Positions 10,770 to 21,727 of a DNA stretch of 64,000 bases are shown in pieces. The stretch spans positions 62,001-126,000 of the forward strand of contig JAPQWV010000641.1 in the NCBI GenBank assembly GCA_027422505.1, in the 5' to 3' direction. The stretch's first letter is position 1. Each line of letters starts with the position of its first letter. The notes under the pieces are model-generated. The model was not told the origin of the DNA and did not search any database. It saw nothing but the letters and a program-made list of their open reading frames with translations. Made by a program: the position numbers and the translations under genes. The stretch comes from Craterostigma plantagineum. Its lineage: Eukaryota > Streptophyta > Magnoliopsida > Lamiales > Linderniaceae.

Positions 10770-12986
10770 TAATTCGAACAGATCATCTTCCGGAAACGTC
10801 ATTGCAAAAGCATTCCGCCACAATCTCCACTGAAATGCATAACAATATATTGGTGAATTTCATTAGCGATAAGTAATGTATAAATAAAATATAGGCGTCA
10901 AGATTACCCGCCAGGCTGTTGCGGAACACCAAGATGTCTCTGTGCGACCAGCGGCTTCTCTGAATTTGGGAGTTGCAAGTCCTGTTCTAGCAAGCGTATG
11001 GCATCTGCCAGTTTTGTCACCACAACATTTGTGTAGGTGAGATCTAGATCACACCAAATGTATGAATCTAGGATAGTCATCCTCTGAGACCTGGGTTTGA
11101 AGACGCGCAAAATCCAGTGTGATCTTTTAATAGTCAATGGAAACAAATTGTATATGCTCGTCTCCATGGACAAGAACGCCATTCTTCTGCTTTGCCTCAC
11201 AGAGCGTAGACCAACACCCCCATTTTTTGCATTGACTGTTGTTGCAAGCCTTTCAAATGATGTGCTCATGATTGCAACATCTTTTTTGGAATCTTGCCCC
11301 GGGACTGCAGCTCAATGAATCCACGCAGGCATTCGTCGACATGCTGTCACATACACATAAAGTAAAGTCATGTGATATTCATAACTTGTATTGTTAGAAG
11401 ACATGGTAGCAAATGTACTCTTACGTCATCACTGAGGCAGGTGTCATTTATCATCAATGCAACGAAGAACTCTCGTGTCAGTTCTGATTTGTGAAGTCTC
11501 GTCACAAGATGATGTTCCTTCATGGCCTCTATGCTTCCACCACTTTTGGGAACATTTCAATCTTGTACATGTTTATCAATCTTCTGGTTTTTGTATGCAA
11601 CTCTCTTGGCTTTCTTTGATGTGGGGGGGGGGCTTTATCGGTAGAGCAGCCTTTTTGAGTCTTGGTGCTGCAGCTTATTCGACATTTGTGTATCTTCCAT
11701 ATCATGAACGTCCTTGTGAATATGTGCTGTTTTTCAGAAATCTTTCTTACGAGGATCATAGTAGGAAGTGCCCCTGTTGATGCTTCACTATGAGATGATG
11801 ATCTTGATGTTTTACACTTATGAACTCCGTCGACCAAACAAGAAAAGCTTGAAGATGGCATTTCTTCAGGTGAACTGCCTACTTTGTTTGGCGTACAGTA
11901 GGCAGTTCTAGTGCCGGCACTCTATTCCTTTCCTGCACATGCATCTTGTTAACGGACTGCTTGGTTCTTTGTACAATTTTTCCACGAACATGCCTTCTAC
12001 AAACAACGCGTACGTACGTTGTCAACATCGATGGCTCTCCACATGCGGCACTGAACGAACCTGAACCTCCATCCGTACTTCTAATATTCTTTCTCTCTGA
12101 AGTCGGTGACTGTAGGACCGTAGAATTACCGATGGATCCGAAATGGGACGCTGAAATGTATTCTGTTGCACTTTCTTGAACAGTAGGCAGCAAAACACTT
12201 GTCTCTGCAGTTGACTTGGACATTATTTCACTGATATAATTCAACCTTGGGGAAGCTTTTCTTCTCCAGTTTACGGTTCTACAATGGCACATGTGTGGGA
12301 GTGTTGTATTGGCAACGCCTTGTATCTCGCAAATGTAGCTGCCACGCCAGGTATGCATTCATATGCAAGTACCTAAGCGAAAGACATTACGAATTACGAT
12401 GAATGATTTGCATGTCAGACAAACTAAAATGCAAATTGAAGTAAATACTCAAATTATACACATATGAAGAAAACAAAACATTACATGTAATCGAAGTTGA
12501 TAACCTGAAGAGAATGCACAAATCCTGCTAAGGTCAGACTATGGTCTTTTTTCCTACAATCCGTTGCAATTGCAATACCACAGTTAAACGAACTAAGATC
12601 CCGCTTCAATGACTTCAGAACTTCATGATATGCAACAGTTCCCCATGTATAATTGTTGAACTCGTCAAAATCGTCAACCAAATATAACCACTTTGTATCA
12701 ATCAAGGACGTTTCTCTGGCACTTCGTTCTGCAGGACACTTGCAACAAAGAGAATGCTTGCCATCTTTAGCTTTTCAATATCGACGGCAGGAGATTTTTG
12801 CCTGCCCATCTCCTTCAATCGGACTCTAACATCCTGTATTGTAACCCTCCCATTCCCTTGAAAGTGCCTTGAAATGAAACCCTTATTTTCAACCACAACG
12901 GGCTGAGCATAAACTTTCATGCCCGTCAAGAGGCAGAATTCAGAAGCTGAAAAGCACAGGGGCCTGTTGTTTGTCATCATCAACAT
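10770..12986 (-). pseudogene. DUF1985 plus Ulp1-like (C48) protease gene, degenerate copy B
   Basis: Exon-like blocks in order: DUF1985 at 12,986-12,702 (PLCFSASEFCLLTGM..FISRHFQGNGRVTIQDV), its C-terminal part at 12,705-12,481 (WLYLVDDFDEFNNYTWGTVAYHEVLKSLKRDL), then near 12,350 a stretch reading VLAYECIPGVAATFARY, a poor linker, FFVALMINDTCLSDD (about 11,450), and a Ulp1-like catalytic end at 11,269-10,900. That end has HWILRVFKPRSQRMTILDS and VPQQPGG. Splicing 10,904 to about 10,840 gives GGDCGGM, which supplies the catalytic Cys. So His, Asp and Gln-Cys of a SUMO-type protease can all be read. A stop follows five codons after the Cys, and frame changes occur near 11,270 and in the linker. 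DUF1985-Ulp1 genes in plants mostly ride on Mutator-like elements; no terminal repeats were found here. Confidence 0.68.
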
Positions 12987-14137
12987 TTCATCTATATTCT
13001 CTTACTTAGTCTAAGACTGCATCAAATACCAATAAGCTGACTTGATAAGCAGAAATTGTCCGCATGTTCAATCAAACTCCCAAATTGTGATATTTGGATC
13101 ATTTGTTCCATCTATATACCGCTCAGCATGCTCCTAATGATATTGCACGTTTTCTTGTAGTCTGAATACACTGCTAGTTACAATATATGACTCTATGCTG
13201 GGGAAGCTGATTCTCCAATTTCACCTGAATATATGTTGTATCATAGATAATGAAGTCACCACACAACGCATTATAAGACAAAAACCAATATATCTTCAAA
13301 AAGGATTTGAATACAGAGAACATTACTACTGTAAAAATATCCGCTGCAAATTTGTTGTGCAACACCAATTTTAATGGAAAAATCAGTAACCTTCGCACTT
13401 CTGGCCTTCATTACATTCAGTTGATGTTCGGCAGTTAAAAAATTCATGTAGGAAAACAATTATAAGAATAACCCACAAATATGGGAAGTCGCACATACCC
13501 TAGGAATAATCCCCGACATTTTGCTGAGCTTTGGAAGAGGTGCCGGCGGCACAGACATACTGATAACTGATGAAGCCAGGTTAGATATTTGATGATGCCA
13601 CTAATTTGGGTTTTGCATGCAGGTAGCACCCACTTAGATGTGAGTTGATGGTTTCAATGTATTTGGCAGGAAGATCAAGCGGACTCATGAAATATTATGA
13701 TTTGGGTATTTGTACAGTCACTTATTTCCATTGCTTATTTTAGAATTAAATAATTTGACCAAATTAATGGTAGGCATGAAATAAATGAAGGTGCGAAATT
13801 CAACTTGTGAATTAAATAACACGTTGCGTTCGATTTCAGGCACTTTTATTCGCTAAACTTTATATGGGTAAAATCGCAAAAAAAACAATCGTATGATACC
13901 TTTTGTCCTGGTTTGTGAAGAAAGCTCATCATCATAACAACGTTAAAATGCCTGAACACTATTACTTGAAAAGGGAGAATGATGTGCATTCTTCAGGCAA
14001 TACAAAAGTACTTAAATGTTGTCCGAAAACAACACAACAATAGTCTACCAAACATTGCCCGATATAATCAACGCGACAAAAAGCAATCGGTCCCATACAA
14101 CCATAACAACCGAAGCATTAAAGTTTGAGCACGGTTC
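12987..14137. other. Spacer between two DUF1985-type copies
   Basis: About 1.1 kb, AT-rich, with no supportable gene. Possibly the promoter of copy B and 3' flank of copy A. Confidence 0.4.
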
Positions 14138-16195
14138 AATCGGCCTTCCTGCGCTTCTTCTTTGATACCCTGACAATGCCAGGAGTATCATAGAGCCTGC
14201 ATGCATCGCCGACAACAGTGTCTGCCTCGACCACCACCTCCATAGCCCCTGTGCCTGCCTCCACATCAACTTGAAAACATAATATAGAAATTTTTTTATG
14301 ATCATGCTACTATGTTATAAAACAGTGTGTAGGAAACTTTAATAGAACGTGAAAAAATGGTTAGTACAGCAAAATTACGGACCTAATTCATCACGTTGAT
14401 GCGCGTAGACTGAAATCTGCTTGACCTTCTCCTCAACCAACTGAATCCTGGCGTCACTCAGCTTGGAGCTTGCCTCCATGATTGCTAACCTCCCATCAAT
14501 TTTGTCGTGAACCGTTCCCACCCTCTCATTAGTCGCAAGTGATTGTCGCGAGTGGTGCTGTATGATCTCCCTCATTCTCTGCAATTCGGGGAGGATGGTT
14601 AGTGATTGTGGATCAGTTACATCGGAGGCATCTGCTGTAATTAGCTTGCAAGGAACTTTTTCGATTTTCACTCCTCTCGAGGGCCTCATAGAGGTTGCTG
14701 CCTGGTGATTTGCCTGCTCAAATGGCGCAGTTGATGTTTTCTTGCATCGTTTAAATCCGACATGCTAGGTAATAAATTTGACATTCAATGTTTTACATAA
14801 TTGAAGGCTTACCTGAGTGGTTTATCTCTCCGAATAGCTTGTAGAGAATTCATACCACTTCGTGGAGTGGACAGGTCCTCTGGAGCGGCAGCTTGACGAT
14901 GTTTTTTCGACATCTTCGTTTCAGTCATTGCCTATAAAGATGATGGTTTTTGACCATATTTCATATGCTCACTGTCATCCTCGTCTCGACTTGCCTGATT
15001 CTAACGTCTCATAATTCTGACTTGTGCGGTAGACACCATCGACGAATCTCTATGCTGTTCAGGGACGTCCACGTGCAATGGTTCGCCACCAACGATCTTT
15101 GAGTCGGACGATTGAGATGCGGTGGAGGGAGATTTGCCCTTGCGTTTAGGTTTCTCGTCATGTACAGGAGATGCTAGTTTTGGTGTGTCGGTAAGAAGAC
15201 CCTTAGATGGAGCTTTTTTTCTCTAGTGTATCATGATGGGAAGATCTGCGGCACCTGACTTGTCACTAACTTTAGCCGTAGGCTGTTCACGCGCTTTGAC
15301 GTTCTCAGACGGAACACACGTTACTGTAACTCCAGTTCTGCCAGGTACATGGGCGGGCCTCCTGGGCTACCTTGCGCGCGCCGCGTCCCAACGCTGCCTA
15401 TCTGCCGGGCACCGTGGAAATAGAAGCTAGGTTATTTCCTGGAGGAGCTCATTGTCATTAGTAGACACGAACTGACTGGGGCCATGAAAGAAGGACGCAC
15501 ATTGTTCGTCTGTGGGCTTTAACAGGCTCCTTTCGACGCCTGATGAAGAAGCTGCTTTCACAATTTCACCCATCAACGGAGATACGTTTGTCTTCCAATC
15601 ATTTGTGTACCAGTAACGCGTGTGGGGTTTTGAACTGCCCGTCAGCTGCTGCCGTTTCGCGAAGTTCTTGGCAATACCATGTAGACACTCATACGCAAGT
15701 ACCTGAGGCACAGCAGATGATAATGCCATTTGAAATGATTTGAATCACAATAAAACAATAATTAACATTACATTAATTTTGGAAGAACAAATGATTACCT
15801 GCAGTGTGTGTACAAACCCACCAAGTCCAATACCACGATAATGTTTCTTCTGACCAATTCTTGTAGAGCCTTCCAAATAACTGAGGTCTCTTTTCAAAGC
15901 AGCCAGAACTTCTTCAAATGCAAGAGAACCCCACAGAAATTTGTTGACTTCGTCGAAGTCCTCAACTAAGTAAAGCGTAGTGTCCACCATAGCATTTCGA
16001 TAGCTTCTTCTTTGCAGCACTCCAACTACGGACATCAAGCTAGCAATCTTCAGTTTCTCAATAGTGACATGGGCTAATGATTAGGTAGGGATTTTTGACA
16101 ATGCTTCGATCAGGTCATCCAGCGTATTCCGTGTACTATTTCCAAAGTGCCTCTTAATAAAGGCTTTATTCGGCTGAAAGGAAGGTTTGGCCCCC
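14138..16195 (-). pseudogene. DUF1985-containing gene, degenerate copy A
   Basis: Blocks in order: the DUF1985 core at about 16,170-15,745 (QPNKAFIKRHFGNSTRNTLDDL, one stop, IEKLKIASL, then TLYLVEDFDEVNKFLWGSLAFEEVLAALKRDL and GLGGFVHTLQV), then VPQVLAYECLHGIAKNFAKR (15,705), a basic linker with KPKRKGK (about 15,150), a coiled-coil exon (14,689-14,375, with ERVGTVHDKIDGRLAIMEASS and QLVEEKVKQISVYAHQ), and a basic C-terminus VSKKKRRKAD before a stop at about 14,138. The first half matches copy B block for block, so the two are duplicates. No Ulp1 catalytic block is seen. The 5' part of DUF1985 is missing at about 16,195, where unrelated sequence begins. The two basic stretches look like nuclear import signals; that is inference. 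Confidence 0.6.
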
Positions 16196-16204
16196 GAATA
16201 ACAA

Positions 16205-16560
16205 CGCCTAGATCCTAGACTTCAATACTAAGGAAATCGATTAGAATTGTATCAAATGTAATTTCGATCGAAAACCTTTCGTGAAGAACTTTGAGAGAGA
16301 TTTCGTGTAGTGAGAGAATGATTTCTGATTTTCTCTCTCTAGAATTTGGATTGGCATCATTTCGGATGAATTGACTAAAATTCTCTATTAAGCTCAATGT
16401 GTACAATCTTATTCGTACCATACAAACTTGGTATAATTAGCAAACAAGTCCTAATCTAAAGACAAATACAAAAAAGCCCCAATCTAGGAACAGCTAATTA
16501 ATCTAAGCATAATTATAGTGTTTTCTACATTCTCTCCCTTTGTGCTTGATTGCCCTTCCG
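16205..16560. other. Noncoding junction segment
   Basis: This lies between the broken end of the DUF1985 gene and the transposon ORF to its right. It could be the 3' end of the element that cut the gene, but no matching repeat was found near 18.8 kb. Confidence 0.35.
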
Positions 16561-16639
16561 CGCTATCTATCCTCGTCGGGCATAGCAAGACCTGCGCAAG
16601 CCCAACACATGCTCATCGTTTCTTAGAGTGTCTATCAGC

Positions 16640-18840
16640 TCCAAACGCTCCTCGTGACTTCAAGTAGTTCCATCAGAAGCGGTTGTTCTAACAAACATAT
16701 GAAGCTTCAGCGTGGTCTCTCTGTTGATTTCTTCCAATCTCTTTTCTATATTCTTTCTGATGACCTTGAGCGTCCCATCGCAGAAATTATGAACTTCAGT
16801 CTTGAGTATCAACCTATTCTTCTTAGCAATAGGATAGGGATAGGTGATTCCTAAGACTGAGCTTATGTGCAGGTGATTGTTGGGAAGCCCTTCGATCTCA
16901 GGTCCTTTGTTAAGCGGCGCAGTCATGTTGACCTTCTTCATATTGCTCTCCATAGCCATCTGAAGACCCTTAGAGTCCCTCGAGACCTTCTTTCTTTATA
17001 AAGTCTTGAGGATCCTTGTACTTCTCTACGTACAGTTGGTAGAGATGGTACACTTCCTCGGCAGGGAGGCGCTCTCGCTTAGCTCTTCTCGAGTTCTGTC
17101 CATCCGTTCCATGATGTTGAATGGAGTTGGAATATTTCCTTTTGTACAGTAGACGCTTAGTAGCTGACATATTGGGGATAGGTCCTTGAAGTGACTCTTC
17201 AATTGTTCTTTTGGATTCCCCAGCCTCATATCAGGTCCAAGTTGTGTTAGCATCCAAAGATAAGTCATCATCTTCTGCTGTTCCCAGTTAGATGAGCTCG
17301 AACTCGTTCAACTGCTTGACTTTGTCTGGTGACCTCCATATGTGCTGACGAACTTCTTCAAAGAATGGAATTTCAATTCTAATGTTCTCCCATGACGTGT
17401 CGATACGAACAAATCCCGACATTGGACTAGTAGGGGAATCTGCTCGTTGAGCAATCAACTCTGGAAGCCTTGGGGGAAGTTGCTCATGATCTTCACCTTC
17501 CTGAAGTTCTTCGTCTTCTATGAAGACTAGGTCAACCGAAGCTTGTTGTAAGAAGTGTCGAACATTCTTGAGTCTCTGTCTTTGAAGATCACCGGGCATG
17601 ATGTGGGTCATCCACTGTCTTTCGAAGATATACTTGTCAAGGACTTCATGTGGGTTCACTCCACGTCCAGATGTTCCCGATTGGTGTAGAGCGGTCAAGC
17701 TGGGAGTGGCCTGAGTAGCTGCTATTGCTATGAGCAATTCAACACTTGATTCTTCTTTCGAAAGTAAGGGGCCTGTGTCGGTCGGAGGAGTGGGCGGAGG
17801 CGTCCTTAGATTGAAGGTTGGTGGTTTGATTTGGGTTAGAGTCTTGGTAGTGGTTTGCGTGGTAGTGGTTTGGGTTTGGGTTTGTGAGCGGGTAGTGGGC
17901 GTGAGGTTTCAGCGGCTTCCATTCTGGCGTCCGGTTGGTCAGCTCAAATAAGTGGGCAACTAGAATGGACTGGAGGTCGCTGATGGGTACGGTAGCGGGG
18001 TTGATAAGGTTGTGTGAGAGGATGGGAGTTGTGGTCAATATGGGTTGAGTGGGTGTGAGGTTTAGTCATGATTAAGGGGCCTCTGAGACGGGTGCTTTCC
18101 ATCGTTCTTGGCGGGACGGCTCGATAGCGTGTGCACTCTCTCCATCAATTGTCTTCGAATGATTTGAGAGCTTCAGATAGAGCAGCCTTGAGTCGTTCTT
18201 CGGTCACTAACGGCGAGAATACCTCCATTGATGGACCAGGTCGACTGATGTCGCCTGTTGACAACCCGTGAGCTAACACCTGCTCCTCAGGCTGGCTCGT
18301 AGTCACTTGAGGTTGTGACTGTCCGAGATTTCCATCTAATCCTCGATTCGAATCTTGTAGATTCTCATTTATGGATGTTGGAGCAAGTTCTGATTGAACC
18401 TGTGTATCAGACACGTGAAGGTCCTGGCCGGTAGTAGTCGGAATCTGAATCTCGGCCATGACTGACGCTGATGGATCGGACTGTGGCTCCAGATTGAGCA
18501 ATGTAGGGTCCGCTGCTCTTAGAGTGATAATCGGCGTTGTGTCTGATGTCGTAGTGACAGGTTCTAAGATGGGCTCGTCGGATGTAATTTGTCGTGTGGG
18601 AGGCCGTCTTATGAGATGAATTTCCTCGTCTGACTCAGTGTCTGACGGGGTAGCCGTATGAGGAGATGGATTACATGCTGCCTCCTCATGGGCTTGCTGT
18701 CACTAGAGGGTAGAATCGTTGAGATCAAAGCCTCTGTCTCAGGCGTTGTAGCCTGTGGTAGTGGGCTGTGCTTCGTTTCAGCTTCAGGGTGTGCTTCTTG
18801 TTGAAGGATATCCTCAATAGAAATTACATGCCTGTCTCGT
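16640..18840 (-). pseudogene. Transposon-derived ORF of an uncharacterised family
   Basis: From right to left, a Ser/Thr/Pro/Glu-rich N-terminal part (18,840-18,145) is followed by a Pro/Asn/His-rich stretch (18,038-17,739), a globular part (17,737-17,288, with KYIFERQWMTHIMPGDLQRQ and IRIEIPFFEEVRQHIWR) and a C-terminal part (17,271-16,660). The end reads TEVHNFCDGTLKVIRKNIEKRL. A KFxDGTL phrase after a Glu-rich pair, and a Met-Glu-Ser start to the segment, occur in ORFs widely annotated as retroelement proteins in asterid genomes; I recognise the pattern, not a named domain. Frame changes occur near 17,270, 17,050 and 18,100, so the frame is broken. No RT or integrase is near it. Confidence 0.45.
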
Positions 18841-20157
18841 AACGTCTGGTGTCAGTAATAGTAGATTTTTATGCATGTGTATCTTTGAATGTAGAATATC
18901 ATGATATTAATAGTTGAAACTATCTGCCTATTATATCGCTAAAAAACACTCTTTAACATATGAACCATGTCAAAAAAAATAAAAAATAAAAATCTGCATG
19001 CATGCATACGACATCATAACAATTGTTAGAATTTGTATAGGTAACCAATTATACAATAGGAAAACAAAAAAAAAATGCATGCTTGATACATCATGTTGTT
19101 TGTTAGAATATTTATAGATTTTTCATGTCCTGATTAGACAAAGAAAAAAAGAAGAAAAAGGAAATGAACGGTTTGTTAACTAACCTCTTGATCAAGACAC
19201 TAACCACTTGATCAAAACGCTCATAAGCCTTTTAAATAATTATCGCATAAAACCTGATTAATATTTATAATAATGAGCTCAAATTCGGGATAGCCACTCA
19301 ACCCATTCCACTATTAGTGCTTCACGAAACAAATTATTAGATTGAAGTGTCTATAGGATCATTATTTGTGCATGCGTATAGAAAATTATTAGGCATGTGT
19401 AATAGACACGGAAAAAAGATATCTATATATTATTTATTATCATTTAAATGACTTTGTTCCTTCAAAAATTAAACGACACCCAAAAGTGTTTGTTGTTAGT
19501 AACTTCTAAGTCTATCGACACGTGTCAGTTTTTCCATCTCAATTGACAGAGGTCTAACGGTAGGACCAATTTCGCTAAAAAAATCAATAACACCGGGACC
19601 TAATTTGGTCCACACGAAATATCACGCGGTAAACGTTAGGGACCATTTTGGGTTTTATTCCCGGCTAAATATCAATCGTTCTATATCACAGGGTCTTAGA
19701 TGTAACTATTAAAGGTAAATTTGTTCAATCATTTTTTAACCAACGAATTATTAACAGTTACTAACTCTTTTACGCGACTAAATATATCAATCATTCTATA
19801 TCATAGGGTAACAAGATATAACTAACTAAAATGTATAAATTTTTCAATTATTGTTTCAACCAAAGAATTATTAATCGACTTCCCCTTCCTTGATGATTGA
19901 ATATTGAAAGCTACACTATACAAGGGACGCCTGTCTCCATCGCGTGGAAAACAATTTCAATAGCCAATTTAGAAAACACGTAAATAAAACACTAATTGTA
20001 GGCAATTATATGAATTATTGCTGCTTCTGTGCATGTATTATATGAATCTGGACCACCGAGTTCCTCAACTCGTACTTGAAGATTTCATGTTCGAAAATCA
20101 ACCCCAAGAATTCCGTAATAATTAAGGAGAGAGCTAGGCTTTGTTTGATGGGATTAC
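18841..20157. other. AT-rich spacer, no gene
   Basis: No supportable coding sequence. A phrase near 19,580-19,660 resembles one near 58,090-58,160 (forms of GGGACC..TTTTGGG), so both may be remnants of one LTR family. Confidence 0.45.
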
Positions 20158-20160
20158 TTA

Positions 20161-21585
20161 GACCATCTCTAACAGTCAATCGCAAACGCATTTTGCAGTA
20201 AATCATAGTTTGAAAATGTTCACCAACAGTCAACCGTGAAGGGGGTCCCGTTCAATATGGATGTAAAAACACTAAGTTGTAAACTGATGTTGGGTGAAAT
20301 GTCGGGTTAACACTCAATCCACAGTTGAAGCGCACAACGGAAATAGAACGAACTTAGTGACGAAATGAAACGAACACACGGAAGTGATTTTGTGCAGCAA
20401 GTCAAATAACTTGTTGCGTGCCTCAAGGCGCAAACTCCACTATAAAGATCGATTACAAACTATCAAAAAGGATAGTTAAAAACTAAGCCTAGCAAAACCT
20501 ACGAACCAAACGATTCTGCAAACTACAAAGTCATTCGACCTTTGAAAAACTAGGCTAAACAGAAAACTCTCTTGAGAGATGGTACTCGCTCGCTCTGATC
20601 ATCCCGTTCTCGCTCGTTAAAAGTTCGTCGCCTTGTCCGAAAATGAATTCGCCCTTATAAACTCTTCGACTTGGGCGTTACTCCACAAAATGGACTTAGC
20701 AACTGTCACTAACGTCCACTAACGTCCTTAAGGTAGATTTGGTCCATTAGTGACCGATAGGATGAGACTTGGTCAGCTCCAAACACTCGGTCTTCACTTG
20801 AGCTCCAAGCATCCTATTTTTAGTGTGCTCCTTTCCATTTTCTCGCTCCAGCTTATCCACACTCTTTCCACACGGTTTGATCCATTCTAGCACTTATCCA
20901 TATCCTGCCCAACACTAGAAAAATGCCACGTCACAAATAAAATTAGTTTTGGGCATGAAAGATAAAACTGAGATAGGGAACATTCTGGGCCAACAAATGT
21001 TGACTAGAATGTTACCCCAACATTGCTAATGTTGAAAGCTCAACATCAACAAACCGCAAACGCAAACGCAAAAGAATATTCTTGTATTGTTCTCTTTCAT
21101 AACAACTTTTATAATTTTTCAATATCACCCCTATATTAAATTACTCTACAAATTAACCGACAATATTCTTTTAATTTTGATTAAGAAAATATTTAAGCAA
21201 ATATATATAATTGGTCAAAATAGTATTTAATTATATCTTGTGGTCAAAACAATATATAATTGTATTATATATCAAAAATTATTTCTGCGATAAGTGTGAA
21301 GGTTAAAATAATGATTTATTATGTTAATTTATAATCATAATGATTACAATTTCAAATTCTTTAATATATTTTTATTTATTTTATATTTTTTTATTTAATA
21401 TTGTAATACAAGTAAAGGCCTTATTTGCAGATTTAAAACATCAACGCATTTTGCGTTCGAACGCAAATTTGCGTTCGCAACAGGAGAGAGAAAGCAAAAA
21501 ATGCATTTTGCTTTTTCGTTTGAAGTACTGTTGGAGCAGTTTTATTGCATTTTTGGTACGTTTTACAGTACTATTGGAGATGGGT
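20161..21585. mobile_element. Non-autonomous DNA transposon with inverted ends
   Basis: Ends are GACCATCTCTAACAGT (20,161) and ACTATTGGAGATGGGT (ending 21,585), an imperfect inverted pair. Both are flanked by TTA (20,158-20,160 and 21,586-21,588), as in PIF/Harbinger elements, though the superfamily call is tentative. Near both ends GCAAACGC/GCGTTCG phrases repeat. It has no coding capacity. Without the solo LTR inside it the element is about 605 bp. Confidence 0.6.
20237..21051 (-). repeat. Solo LTR of the large Copia family
   Basis: The 815-bp segment in reverse matches the LTRs at 32,726 and 50,549 from TGTTGATGTTGAG to CCCCCTTCA. It is flanked by AACCG on both sides (20,232-20,236 and 21,052-21,056), a perfect 5-bp target duplication. 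No internal sequence remains, so it is a solo LTR left by LTR-LTR recombination, inserted in the DNA transposon above. Confidence 0.92.
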
Positions 21586-21727
21586 TTAGGGTTTTGTTCC
21601 CCATTTTAATCATTTCTGAAGTACGACGATAATTCATTAATTAATATTTCTTCAAATATAATAGAAATCAGATACATTAAACTCTCTTATATCAAGATAC
21701 ACATCTTTATTTTATATCTAAGCATAG

